Assembly (NCBI GenBank): GCA_039795715.1
Contig: JBDKLD010000061.1
Span: 1 to 27,819 of the forward strand
Length of the DNA: 27,819 nt
Source: JAGOSA01 sp039795715
GTDB lineage: Bacteria; Patescibacteriota; Minisyncoccia; Phycocordibacterales; UBA9973
Reading direction: 5' to 3'
Shown here: positions 15,530 through 23,416 of the stretch, in pieces
How the letters are laid out: each line of letters begins with the position of its first letter
Position numbering within the stretch: position 1 is the first letter of the stretch
Position numbers and translations under genes: made by a program
Notes under the pieces: generated by a model
What the model was told of the DNA's origin: nothing
The model's input: the letters and a program-made list of their open reading frames with translations, nothing else
Database searches by the model: none

Positions 15530-15946
15530 ATGAAAAAAATACACCCCAATGCCTGGGTATTTACGATACTCACTGGGCTATGCTTCGGCTATGCATTGTA
15601 CTGCTATGCTGTGTATGGAGACATCCTGATCTTCAATCAAAACTGGAGAGAAATTACTCTTTTTATCACTTCAATTTCTCTATTATTTTGGAGTAATGTC
15701 TCTATCTCTAGACTCAAGTTGTTAAATGCCAGAACAATCTGGTTTTGCTTGGTAGACTGCTTTCTTTTTTTCGCCAATATTTTTGTCGCAGGTATTATTG
15801 CAAAAATTTGGCTAGCTGAATTTTCAGTCAGCATAAATATTTGGGGAGTGCTACTTTTTGGCATTATTTGGATTTGTGCAAATGCATACGCGATGCGAAG
15901 GAGATTGTCTACTGAAACTCGAATTAAAATGCAAAACCACCCCTAG
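15530..15946 (+). CDS. Small polytopic membrane protein, unknown function
   Basis: A 138-residue protein I do not recognise, with about four hydrophobic helices (roughly residues 8-28, 37-55, 66-88 and 95-115). It has a short basic N terminus (MKKIHPNAW) and a basic, cytoplasm-facing C-terminal tail (RRRLSTETRIKMQNHP). No catalytic motif is visible. ATG 15530 is preferred to the in-frame start at 15485, which overlaps the trpS end. The stop codon sits in the loop of a terminator hairpin. It is AT-rich compared with trpS. Its neighbour at 16003 is of similar size and topology. Confidence 0.7.
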   Translation: MKKIHPNAWVFTILTGLCFGYALYCYAVYGDILIFNQNWREITLFITSISLLFWSNVSISRLKLLNARTIWFCLVDCFLFFANIFVAGIIAKIWLAEFSVSINIWGVLLFGIIWICANAYAMRRRLSTETRIKMQNHP

Positions 15947-15959
15947 GTGGTTTTTTTTT
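15933..15959 (+). terminator. Intrinsic terminator overlapping the stop codon of the 15530 gene
   Basis: A 9-bp stem AAAACCACC/GGTGGTTTT with loop CCTA and a run of T to 15959. The TAG stop (15944-15946) spans the loop and the first base of the descending stem. The -35 of the next gene begins in the end of the T-tract. Confidence 0.85.
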
Positions 15960-15986
15960 GACAAAAATAAATAGAGATGGTAGGGT
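15958..15986 (+). promoter_or_regulatory. Promoter of the 16003 membrane protein gene
   Basis: Consensus TTGACA (15958-15963), 17-bp spacer ending TGg, TAGGGT (15981-15986). It starts in the preceding terminator's T-tract. The expected start near 15993 gives a leader of about 10 nt before the ATG at 16003. Confidence 0.65.
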
Positions 15987-16002
15987 AAAGAAAAATTAAT
16001 AA

Positions 16003-16407
16003 ATGAAAAAAATCATACTGCAACTATTTACTTTTATCCTCGTAGCTTATTTATTGGAAATGAGGAGCCAAGAAATTTATAATCACATGGGACTTGGAAT
16101 TTTCCTTGCGTTCATGGTTCCGATTGTCTTGGAATTGAACTTACTATTACTTGGATTTGGTATCGATATTAGGAAGAACAATATTTGGTGGGTTACTGCT
16201 TTCAAAATGATTGGAATTTGTTTCCTAAATATAGGTTCATCTGGTTTCGTGATTGCAAATTTATTGCTGTTAATTTTGCGCTTCAATGTGATGAGCGTCG
16301 ATTTAGAATTTATTCTTTCACTTTCTCTGCTCTTTGGATTAATCTGGCATATTATTACCGTTCAGATTGTCAATTCAAGCAACCGCAAATTGATTGTAAA
16401 GAAATGA
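16003..16407 (+). CDS. Small polytopic membrane protein, unknown function
   Basis: A 134-residue protein I do not recognise. Hydrophobic helices lie at roughly residues 4-19, 28-51, 64-92 and 103-122, separated by short polar turns, with a basic C terminus (NSSNRKLIVKK). It ends with TGA followed directly by a terminator, which shows TGA is a true stop in this genome. It has its own promoter with a consensus -35. Size and topology are like the 15530 gene, so a distant duplication is possible, but I see no clear sequence identity. Confidence 0.7.
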   Translation: MKKIILQLFTFILVAYLLEMRSQEIYNHMGLGIFLAFMVPIVLELNLLLLGFGIDIRKNNIWWVTAFKMIGICFLNIGSSGFVIANLLLLILRFNVMSVDLEFILSLSLLFGLIWHIITVQIVNSSNRKLIVKK

Positions 16408-16419
16408 TATCAAAAAAAC

Positions 16420-16441
16420 AAAGGCTTAACGGCCTTTTTTT
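16420..16441. terminator. Bidirectional intrinsic terminator between the 16003 gene and topA
   Basis: A stem AAAGGC/GCCTTT with loop TTAACG, followed by T on the plus strand and preceded by seven A (T on the minus strand). It can end both the 16003 gene and the convergent topA. Confidence 0.75.
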
Positions 16442-16444
16442 ATT

Positions 16445-18772
16445 TTATTCTTCCTTTTTCTTTTTCGCAAAACCGCGAGCTTTCTTTGGTTCTTTCAAGA
16501 TTTCAAGTGCGCGATCGAGTTCAATTTCAAAAACATCATCTTTTTTGAGTGAACGGAAATCGCCGTCGTGCACGATGTATGGTCCAAAGCGACCCTTGTT
16601 GGCAGAAATATCTTTGCCGGTGTCGGGGTGTTGTCCGAGTACGCGTGGCAGTGATAAATAGAGAAGTGCATCTTGGACAGTAACTTCAGTTGGATTTTTT
16701 TCTTTTGGAATGGAAGCCATGCGAGGCTTAGCTGTGACAACTGGCTCTGAAAATCCAGCTTCAATTTTCCCAGTCTCCTCATTTACCTTAGCCTCCATTT
16801 TTTTGACGGTTTTTTTACTCGCGCGTTTCTTCGGACCTTTGGCCATAATGCCGAGCTGTACATACGGACCAAATCTGCCTGTTTTGACGAAAATCGGTAG
16901 ACCAGTTGTCGGATCACTGCCGATAGGCTCGTCGCTTTTTATCTCCAAACCTTCGAGAGTGAGCGCACCATCGCAGTCAGGGTATCGTGAGCACGACAAG
17001 AATTTGCCACCGCGACCGAGCTTGATAACCATCGAGCTTCCGCACTTAGGACATTTATATTTTTCATCAGCGTCGCCGAGGTTGGTGGCTTTTGCCAGCT
17101 TATCTTTTTCCTTTATTTCTTTTTGAAATGGACCATAGAAATCCCTAAGTGTTTTTTCATATTCACGGTCGCCGTTCGCGATGTCATCGAGCTCAGATTC
17201 CATTTCTGCAGTAAATGTGTCGGAAATATACGTTGGAAAATTTTCTTCGAGAAATCCAGAAACAACTTCGCCAGTATCAGTCGGCTTGAGGGCGCGACCT
17301 TCTTTTTCTACATAGCCACGATCTTCGAGAGTGGAAATAATACTCGCATAAGTAGAAGGGCGTCCGATACCGCGTTCTTCAAGTGCTTTGACTAGGGCAG
17401 CCTCGGAGTATCGCGCAGGTGGTTCAGTCTGTTTTTCGTTCGAGCGAATGTCGAGCAAATTGAGCGGATCATTTGCTGAAACTTTTGGAAGTTCTACGTC
17501 TTCGCCACGCGCATCAGGATCGGCCTTGAGCCAGCCATCAAAAAGTACACGTGAGCCGTTCGCACCAAAGTCAGGAATTTTTTCGCTCTTATCTTTCGCC
17601 GAAATGTTGGCCGTGATTTTGGTACGCAAAATCTTAGCATCAGCCATTTGACTACTGACTGTGCGTGACCAAATCAAGCTATAGAGTTTCTTCTGCTCTT
17701 CATTCATGCCGGCGTTTATCTTGTCAAAATGCGTCGGACGAATTGCTTCGTGAGCTTCTTGCGCATTTTTAACTTTGGTCTTGAAAGTACGGACTTCGAG
17801 GTAGTCCTTGCCGTACATTTTTTCAACTTGTTTTGAAATCTGCGCTACGGATTGCGCGGAAAGTGTTGTCGAGTCAGTACGCATGTAGGTGATGTGACCG
17901 GCTTCGTAGAGTCGTTGCGCGACTTGCATTGTGCGCTTTGGAGAAAAGCCGAGACGAGAGCTCGCTGTTTGTTGGAGTGTCGAAGTAGTAAACGGCGCTT
18001 TTGGTGTGCGCTTGGCTTCGGTTTCTTTGACATCGACAACATGCCAGTCATTGGCTTTACCAGCTTTTAAAATTCTATCGGATTCTTTTTGCGTGCTCGG
18101 ATTCTCCCCGCAAGTGAAAGTCACCTTTTCTTTTTTGCCTTTTGTGCTTTTCCCATCAGTTTCCAAATCTGCTTCGAGTACAAAATATGTTATCGGAATA
18201 AATGCGCGGATTTCCCGCTCGCGCTCCATGATAAGCCGCAACGCAGGGGACTGCACGCGTCCAGCAGACAAACCGTAGCGAACTTTTTTCCAAATAATTC
18301 CCGAGAGATCGTAGCCGACGAGACGGTCGAGTACGCGACGAGCTTCTTGCGCCCTAACCAATTTTTCATCAATATCACGTGGATTCTTCAGAGCTTCTTG
18401 TACGGCTTCTTTGGTGATTTCGTGAAAGGCCACTCGCTTGATCGGTACTTTGATTTTTTTCTCGCCTTTCGCCGTGTGTTCGAGGAGCTCTTTGAGGTGC
18501 CAAGAAATAGCTTCACCTTCGCGGTCAGGGTCGGTTGCTAGGATAATTTCCTTGGCTTTTTCTGCATAGCCACGCAACTCTTCTACTATATGCGCTTTGC
18601 CTTTTGAAATTTCATAGTGAGGAACGAAACCTGCAGGAATATCTATGGCGGTTTTGTTTGATTTTGGCAAATCACGAATATGCCCGACTGATGCGCGGAC
18701 TTTATATTCGCCTTCGAGATATTTCTCGATTGTCTTGGCTTTTGACGGTGATTCGACGATTAACAATTTCAT
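16445..18772 (-). CDS. topA: DNA topoisomerase I (type IA)
   Basis: A type IA topoisomerase of 775 residues. It begins MKLLIVESPSKAKTIEKYL, the start of the Toprim domain, with DPDREGEAISWHL (81-93). The active-site tyrosine is Y296 in GHITYMRTDS. One C4 zinc finger follows (YKCPKCGSS...CSRYPDC), then C-terminal GRFGPY repeats (in VKTGRFGPYVQLG and NKGRFGPYIVHDG). It relaxes negatively supercoiled DNA. I prefer the ATG at 18772 (MKLLIVES, the normal family start) over the one six bases upstream at 18778 (MHMKLL). It lies downstream of dprA on the same strand, a common bacterial pairing. Confidence 0.95.
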   Translation of the reverse strand: MKLLIVESPSKAKTIEKYLEGEYKVRASVGHIRDLPKSNKTAIDIPAGFVPHYEISKGKAHIVEELRGYAEKAKEIILATDPDREGEAISWHLKELLEHTAKGEKKIKVPIKRVAFHEITKEAVQEALKNPRDIDEKLVRAQEARRVLDRLVGYDLSGIIWKKVRYGLSAGRVQSPALRLIMEREREIRAFIPITYFVLEADLETDGKSTKGKKEKVTFTCGENPSTQKESDRILKAGKANDWHVVDVKETEAKRTPKAPFTTSTLQQTASSRLGFSPKRTMQVAQRLYEAGHITYMRTDSTTLSAQSVAQISKQVEKMYGKDYLEVRTFKTKVKNAQEAHEAIRPTHFDKINAGMNEEQKKLYSLIWSRTVSSQMADAKILRTKITANISAKDKSEKIPDFGANGSRVLFDGWLKADPDARGEDVELPKVSANDPLNLLDIRSNEKQTEPPARYSEAALVKALEERGIGRPSTYASIISTLEDRGYVEKEGRALKPTDTGEVVSGFLEENFPTYISDTFTAEMESELDDIANGDREYEKTLRDFYGPFQKEIKEKDKLAKATNLGDADEKYKCPKCGSSMVIKLGRGGKFLSCSRYPDCDGALTLEGLEIKSDEPIGSDPTTGLPIFVKTGRFGPYVQLGIMAKGPKKRASKKTVKKMEAKVNEETGKIEAGFSEPVVTAKPRMASIPKEKNPTEVTVQDALLYLSLPRVLGQHPDTGKDISANKGRFGPYIVHDGDFRSLKKDDVFEIELDRALEILKEPKKARGFAKKKKEE

Positions 18773-18782
18773 ATGCATGGCA

Positions 18783-18788
18783 AGTATT
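18783..18788 (-). promoter_or_regulatory. Possible -10 upstream of topA
   Basis: AATACT on the minus strand, preceded by TGt. It lies 10 bp from the preferred ATG (18772) and 4 bp from the alternative (18778). The first base does not fit the consensus, so the call is weak. Confidence 0.35.
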
Positions 18789-18835
18789 ACATGAAAACAA
18801 TTTTTAAAGCAAATCTGGGTTAATTTTTAATCAAT

Positions 18836-19702
18836 TTAAATTAAAAAAATAATTCCGTTTTCTTCGCGAATGATGCTCTTTATTTCAAGCATGGTGAGCA
18901 TCATATTGAAGTCGGCGACAGGTATGGAAAGTTTGCGGATAAGTTCGTCACGCGATAGCGGTTCGATGAGAAAAGACAGCAGTCGTTTTTCTCCTACACT
19001 GAGGTCGCTACGTTCATGAAGAGGCAACAGAGTCGCATCTTCAGAACGCGCAAAACCGAGTGCCTCGCGCAAATCATCGGCGCAGGTAATGGGCGTCGCG
19101 CCAAGCCGAAGAAATTGGTTGGCACCCTTGCTCATTGGACTGTTGATATTGCCTGGCACAACCAAAAGGTCTCTGTTGTAGTCAACTGTCAGTTTTGCTG
19201 TGATAAGTGTGCCAGACTTTTCTCCAGCTTCTGGTATGAGCACGGCATGACTGATACCAGCGACCAGCCTGTTGCGTTGCGGGAAAAAGTAGTCAACGGC
19301 TTTTTCATGAGGCTTAAATTCACTGATGAGCATGCCATCATTTTCCAAAATCCGCTCGGCAAGTTTTCTGTGCGCTGCCGGATAAATAACATTTGCATCG
19401 AGCCCAGAGCCCGGGAAAGCGATTGTCGGCAAATCAGCCTCGAGCGCAGCTTCGTGGGCAATAGAATCGATGCCGTGCGCCAAACCAGACACGACCACAA
19501 CCGGCAGTCCACGCAGTGACAATATAAGAGAGTGCGTAGTTTCGCGACCGTAGCTAGTATGCTTGCGCGGACCGACAACGGTGAGGACTTTCTTGCCCGT
19601 GAGATCGACAAAGCCACGAGCGTAGAGTTCCTTGGGCGGATGGGGGATTTCAAGCAGACGAGCAGGGAAATCGGTTTTTGGGATTCGGTAGAGTGGGAGC
19701 AT
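18836..19702 (-). CDS. dprA: DNA-processing protein DprA
   Basis: A 288-residue protein with the Rossmann-like DprA core: VVGPRKHTSYGRE, VVSGLAHGIDSIAHEAAL, TIAFPGSGLDANVIYPAAH, LISEFKP, FPQRNRLVAGIS, EAGEKSGTLITAKL and LLVVPGNINSPMSKGAN. A winged-helix-like C-terminal domain follows (PLSRDELIRKLSI...LTMLEIKSII). DprA loads RecA on incoming single-stranded DNA during natural transformation. Competence machinery is often kept in Patescibacteria. Length is shorter than in some species (no N-terminal SAM domain). It is divergent from the cyclodipeptide synthase fusion, with 76 bp between their start codons. Confidence 0.94.
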   Translation of the reverse strand: MLPLYRIPKTDFPARLLEIPHPPKELYARGFVDLTGKKVLTVVGPRKHTSYGRETTHSLILSLRGLPVVVVSGLAHGIDSIAHEAALEADLPTIAFPGSGLDANVIYPAAHRKLAERILENDGMLISEFKPHEKAVDYFFPQRNRLVAGISHAVLIPEAGEKSGTLITAKLTVDYNRDLLVVPGNINSPMSKGANQFLRLGATPITCADDLREALGFARSEDATLLPLHERSDLSVGEKRLLSFLIEPLSRDELIRKLSIPVADFNMMLTMLEIKSIIREENGIIFLI

Positions 19703-19708
19703 TTGCCT

Positions 19709-19714
19709 ATTCTA
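19709..19714 (-). promoter_or_regulatory. Possible -10 of dprA
   Basis: TAGAAT on the minus strand, 6 bp before the dprA ATG (19702). There is no TGn extension and no clear -35. Confidence 0.4.
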
Positions 19715-19763
19715 TATATGCAGCATGAAGGAAGGATTAAGGAAAGATAAAAAAAGTATAATT

Positions 19764-19772
19764 TGCTATAAT
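19764..19772 (+). promoter_or_regulatory. Consensus extended -10 promoter of the cyclodipeptide synthase fusion gene
   Basis: TGcTATAAT, a full consensus extended -10, with exactly 6 bp to the ATG at 19779. This predicts a leaderless transcript and rules against the longer frame starting at 19725. No -35 is seen. Confidence 0.7.
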
Positions 19773-19778
19773 CGCCCT

Positions 19779-21191
19779 ATGGAAAATTCTCCTGCAAAAC
19801 CGCTCTATATTATTGGGATGAGTCCCGGCAATAGTTATTTTAAAGATGAGGAAATTAAATATTTACTTAAGACTACTGTTGAGAAACACGGGAGAGTGGT
19901 AGTTATGATTGCAGATGTGCCAGCTGTTTCTACCTATATAGCTTTGGGATATAAGGAAAATATTGCTCGTAGAGAAAAAGCTATGCCACAAGGTAATCTT
20001 TTGAGAAATAAAACAAAGCGGGCAATGGTTCAGCTTGGTTATGATGATACTCAGGTCATTATTGTTGATTGGATGAAAGAGGTCGAGTCAAATACTGATT
20101 ACCAAAGAGAATATAAGAAAATAAAAGATTTATATGAAAGTAATGTGCAATTCAATAAAGATTCTGATACTACAACGTTACAGGTTCTCGAAGGGTCAAA
20201 AAGAGCATTCAACGATATCAGCCAAGCAACAAAAATTGCTGTTCATTACCTTCTTTCCGAAATAGCATTTATAGAATGGGTTCCACAGTTTTTTAAAGTA
20301 TCAAAGATTGTTTACATTTACCATAAAAATTGGTCAATATTCGAAAATTACATTGCTGGGAAATATGACGGTATTTCAAAAAAACATCTCGATTTTCGGC
20401 TTCTTGAGAATCCGTGGGAAACATACAAATCTCGCTGGGGTGCGGAAGATGAGGAAAATAATTCTTACACAACTGGCTTGGAAAGAGTTGAAAAAACAAA
20501 AGTACTTCGTGTAGCTTTTTCGAATTATCCACCAGCACTTATGTACAATCATGAGGACGATGCTTTTTTTGGTATCTTCTATGAGGTGGTTGTAGCTATT
20601 GCGAAAAAATATGGTTGGGAAATTAAGTGGAGTGAAGAAACAGGTTACGGCGTCATTATCGATGGATTAGAGCATAATCGATTTGATATTTTTGGTAGCA
20701 CGGTTTGGCCGACACCTGAACGCAAACAAAAAGCTTCTTTTTCGGTATCCCTTTATACTAGTAAGGCTTATATTTGGTCTTTACCCGGTTTTGATTACGA
20801 AAACAGGAAAGACAGCCCTGACCTACGAGTTGTAATTAAAGAGAATGATATTTCTCATTCAATAGCAGTAGCTGATTTTCCAAATGCTCGGTTGGTGTAC
20901 GTCCCCCAACTTTCTGATCCTCAAGACTTGCTTCAATTTGTAACAGAAGACAAGGGCGATATTACTTTCGTTGAGCCTTACTTGGCTGAACAGTTCATGA
21001 AGAAAACTGGCGCCAAGCTTGTTCAGGCAAACAATATTCCTATTAGGACTTACGATAATACTTTTGTTTTTAAAAAAGATGATCAATCATTGAAAGTGCT
21101 TTTCGATAAAGAAATAGTAGAAATGATGCAAAAAGGAATAATACAAGAACTTATTAATAAATATACAGGGAACACTGAAACCTTCTCTTAA
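19779..21191 (+). CDS. Cyclodipeptide synthase fused to a C-terminal SBP_bac_3 solute-binding domain
   Basis: A 470-residue two-domain protein. Residues 1 to about 225 match cyclodipeptide synthases (CDPS), which use two aminoacyl-tRNAs to make a cyclic dipeptide. IIGMSPGNSYF holds the nucleophile S15 and N18. VHYLLSEIAF holds Y157 and E161. IVYIYHKNW holds Y181 and H182. The corresponding AlbC residues are S37, N40, Y178, E182, Y202 and H203, so spacing is nearly identical and the enzyme is of the NYH type. A basic helix (residues 61-84, Arg/Lys-rich) could bind tRNA. Residues about 240-465 match family-3 solute-binding proteins: LRVAFSNYPPALMY, GIFYEVVVAIAKKYGW, a WPTPERKQKASFSVSLY segment with R315, and GDITFVEPYLAEQFMKK. 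There is no signal peptide, so both domains should be cytoplasmic. The gene is AT-rich. It precedes serS by 47 bp, but serS has its own promoter. The product and ligand are unknown. Confidence 0.9.
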   Translation: MENSPAKPLYIIGMSPGNSYFKDEEIKYLLKTTVEKHGRVVVMIADVPAVSTYIALGYKENIARREKAMPQGNLLRNKTKRAMVQLGYDDTQVIIVDWMKEVESNTDYQREYKKIKDLYESNVQFNKDSDTTTLQVLEGSKRAFNDISQATKIAVHYLLSEIAFIEWVPQFFKVSKIVYIYHKNWSIFENYIAGKYDGISKKHLDFRLLENPWETYKSRWGAEDEENNSYTTGLERVEKTKVLRVAFSNYPPALMYNHEDDAFFGIFYEVVVAIAKKYGWEIKWSEETGYGVIIDGLEHNRFDIFGSTVWPTPERKQKASFSVSLYTSKAYIWSLPGFDYENRKDSPDLRVVIKENDISHSIAVADFPNARLVYVPQLSDPQDLLQFVTEDKGDITFVEPYLAEQFMKKTGAKLVQANNIPIRTYDNTFVFKKDDQSLKVLFDKEIVEMMQKGIIQELINKYTGNTETFS

Positions 21192-21200
21192 CTAGCTTTT

Positions 21201-21228
21201 TTGCCAATTCCTCATTTTTTGCTACTAT
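21201..21228 (+). promoter_or_regulatory. Promoter of serS
   Basis: TTGCCA (21201-21206), 16-bp spacer ending TGc, TACTAT (21223-21228). The gap to the ATG at 21239 is 10 bp, so any leader would be only a few bases. Confidence 0.6.
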
Positions 21229-21238
21229 TACTGCACAT

Positions 21239-22498
21239 ATGCTCGACATCAAATTCATTCGCGAAAATGCCGATATCGTCAAAGAAGCCGCTCGCAAGAA
21301 GCGGGTGAAAGTTGATATTGATGCGCTCATCAAAATTGACGATGAACGTCGTGACCTCATGCAAAAAGCCGATGAGCTTCGTGCTGAGCAAAATAAAATG
21401 TCGGGAAGCATTTCTCGCGAAAAAGACCAAAAGGCTCGCGAACAGATGATTATGGAGATGACGACCGTTAAAAATGATTTAGGAAAAATTGAGGAGAATT
21501 TGAAGCCGATAATGCTAGAGTGGAAAAAGCTCATGCTCGAAGTACCAAATGTGCCCGATATGAGTGTGCCGGAAGGCGACAGTGATGCTGGTAATGTCGA
21601 AGTGAAAGTTGTTGGTGAGAAGCCGCAATTTTCTTTCAAACCGAAAGACCATATTGAACTGCTCGAAAAACTTGATTACGTCGATTTTGAGCGTGGCAGT
21701 AAAGTTTCTGGTTTTCGTGGCTACTTCCTCAAGGGCGGCATGACCAAACTTTCTTTTGCACTCTGGCAGTATTTCCTCGAGAAAATTGTGGCAAAAGGCT
21801 ACGAACCAATGATTGTGCCGTCTCTCGTGCGACCGGAATTGCTCTATGGTTCAGGCTACTTGCCACAAGGCGAAGAAGATCTCTATAAAACTCAGGACGG
21901 TGAATATTTTGCCGGTACCGGTGAAGTAGCAACTATGGGAATGTATGCAGATGAAATTATACCGCTTGAAAAATTGCCATTGAAAATGGTTTCGTTTTCT
22001 CCGTGCTTTCGTCGCGAAGCGGGAAGTCATGGCAAAGATGTCAAAGGTCTCATTCGCGTCCACGAATTCTTCAAGCTTGAAATGGTCATTCTCTGCGAAG
22101 CTGAACATGAACAGTCGGTAAAATTCCACGAAGAACTTCTCGCAAATGTCGAAGAACTCATACAGGATCTCAAACTCCATTACCATGTTGTGCTCAATTG
22201 CGGTGGTGACATTGGTCTCGGTCAGGTGAAAAAGTATGATCTCGAAGCTTGGATTCCAAGTCAGGAAAAATATCGCGAAACACATTCAGCTTCGTACTTC
22301 CACGATTTTCAGTCTCGTCGCCTCAACATCCGTTACCGTGACAAAGAAGGCAAACCTCGTTACGTCCACTCGCTCAACAATACGCTCGTGGCAACACCGC
22401 GCATCCTTACTGCAATCGTGGAAAACTACCAAACCGAAGATGGCAAAATCCGTGTGCCTGAAGTTCTCAAAAAATATCTCAATACTGAATTTCTCTAA
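21239..22498 (+). CDS. serS: Seryl-tRNA synthetase
   Basis: A class II synthetase of 419 residues. An N-terminal helical arm (MLDIKFIRENADIVKEA, then a long charged coiled coil to about residue 105) grips the long variable arm of tRNA-Ser. The catalytic domain has motif 2 (FSPCFRREAGSHGKDVKGL) and motif 3 (LVATPRILTAIVENYQ). It charges tRNA-Ser. Length is normal. It starts a transcription unit that may continue into the FtsQ-like gene 18 bp downstream. It follows the cyclodipeptide synthase fusion, which would draw on the charged-tRNA pool that SerRS helps supply. Confidence 0.96.
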   Translation: MLDIKFIRENADIVKEAARKKRVKVDIDALIKIDDERRDLMQKADELRAEQNKMSGSISREKDQKAREQMIMEMTTVKNDLGKIEENLKPIMLEWKKLMLEVPNVPDMSVPEGDSDAGNVEVKVVGEKPQFSFKPKDHIELLEKLDYVDFERGSKVSGFRGYFLKGGMTKLSFALWQYFLEKIVAKGYEPMIVPSLVRPELLYGSGYLPQGEEDLYKTQDGEYFAGTGEVATMGMYADEIIPLEKLPLKMVSFSPCFRREAGSHGKDVKGLIRVHEFFKLEMVILCEAEHEQSVKFHEELLANVEELIQDLKLHYHVVLNCGGDIGLGQVKKYDLEAWIPSQEKYRETHSASYFHDFQSRRLNIRYRDKEGKPRYVHSLNNTLVATPRILTAIVENYQTEDGKIRVPEVLKKYLNTEFL

Positions 22499-22516
22499 TA
22501 TGCACCATATATAGTT

Positions 22517-23416
22517 ATGTCATCGCAGAAAAAACCGTTCGTCTCGGATAAATTGGCAAAGCATCGCAAGAATGTTGCTCGTGCGAGGCGAATCTTGATG
22601 TTCATTATCCTTGCTCTTATTCTTGGTGGTGCGAGCTTTTTTACCTACGCCAATACATTCCAAATACATACTGTGCTTGTCAACGGCGCAAAAGCCGTTT
22701 CTCCTGATGAAATCAAGCTCGCGGCAGAAAATGGCATCTCCGGCAATAATGTGATTGTTCCCAATCGCAATGTTTTTCTTTACCCGAGAAATGCGCTCAA
22801 AGCTTCGATCGCTTCGGCTTTTCCTCGACTCGACACAATTGCTGTCGATGTAAAAAACGAAGTGCTTCTAATCACTGTGACAGAACGCGAACCGGCTTAC
22901 CTTTGGTGTGGCGAATCCATCCCGACAAATCGCCAAGAATCTTTCGCTTCAGCATGCTACTTCGTTGACGCTAAGGGGTTTATCTTTTCCACGGCACCAC
23001 AATTTAGTGATGCAGTTTATTCCAAAATATATACGACGCTTGCGAACGCGACAGAGCCTGTCGGGCAATTTGCCATGGATGCCGATGTCCTCGCACGCGT
23101 CTCTCTTTTTGCCAAAGAAATAGAAACGCCAACATTCAAACCTTCGGCTTTTTCCGTGACAGCTGACGGTGATGCGCTCATTTTCCTCTATCGCGACAGT
23201 GCCGTTATGCCGGAAGTGCGCTTGAATCCAAAACACGACGCACTCACCGATGTCGCCGGCTTCAAAACGGCAGTTTCCTCAGAGCCACTCAAGAGCAAGC
23301 TCACAAAGTCTTTCGCAAATCTCGAATACATTGACGTTCGCTTTGCAAACAAGGTATTTTACAAGTTCCATGATGAAGCAAACACCCAACAAGCTGATGA
23401 ATCAAAAAAACAATAA
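22517..23416 (+). CDS. FtsQ/DivIB-like cell division protein (POTRA domain)
   Basis: A 299-residue bitopic membrane protein. A basic cytoplasmic tail (1-25) is followed by one membrane helix (about 26-44) and a POTRA-like domain (about 48-118: FQIHTVLVNGAKAVSPDEIKL then ITVTEREPAYLW, described by position). A beta-rich extracytoplasmic domain completes it. This is the layout of FtsQ/DivIB, which ties FtsB-FtsL to the divisome and regulates septal wall synthesis. Two cysteines (in YLWCGES and ASACYF) could form a disulfide. It lies 18 bp after serS and overlaps the start of the dus gene. The FtsQ call rests on topology and the POTRA pattern more than on strong identity. Confidence 0.75.
   Translation: MSSQKKPFVSDKLAKHRKNVARARRILMFIILALILGGASFFTYANTFQIHTVLVNGAKAVSPDEIKLAAENGISGNNVIVPNRNVFLYPRNALKASIASAFPRLDTIAVDVKNEVLLITVTEREPAYLWCGESIPTNRQESFASACYFVDAKGFIFSTAPQFSDAVYSKIYTTLANATEPVGQFAMDADVLARVSLFAKEIETPTFKPSAFSVTADGDALIFLYRDSAVMPEVRLNPKHDALTDVAGFKTAVSSEPLKSKLTKSFANLEYIDVRFANKVFYKFHDEANTQQADESKKQ

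Noticed and set aside
16405..16407. Possible TGA recoding (as in Gracilibacteria/Absconditabacteria)
   Set aside because: TGA is followed at once by a terminator, tryptophan is encoded by TGG throughout, and no conserved domain is broken by TGA.
18834..18843. AATTTAAATT palindrome at the dprA stop as a terminator
   Set aside because: No GC stem and no loop; too weak to act as an intrinsic terminator.
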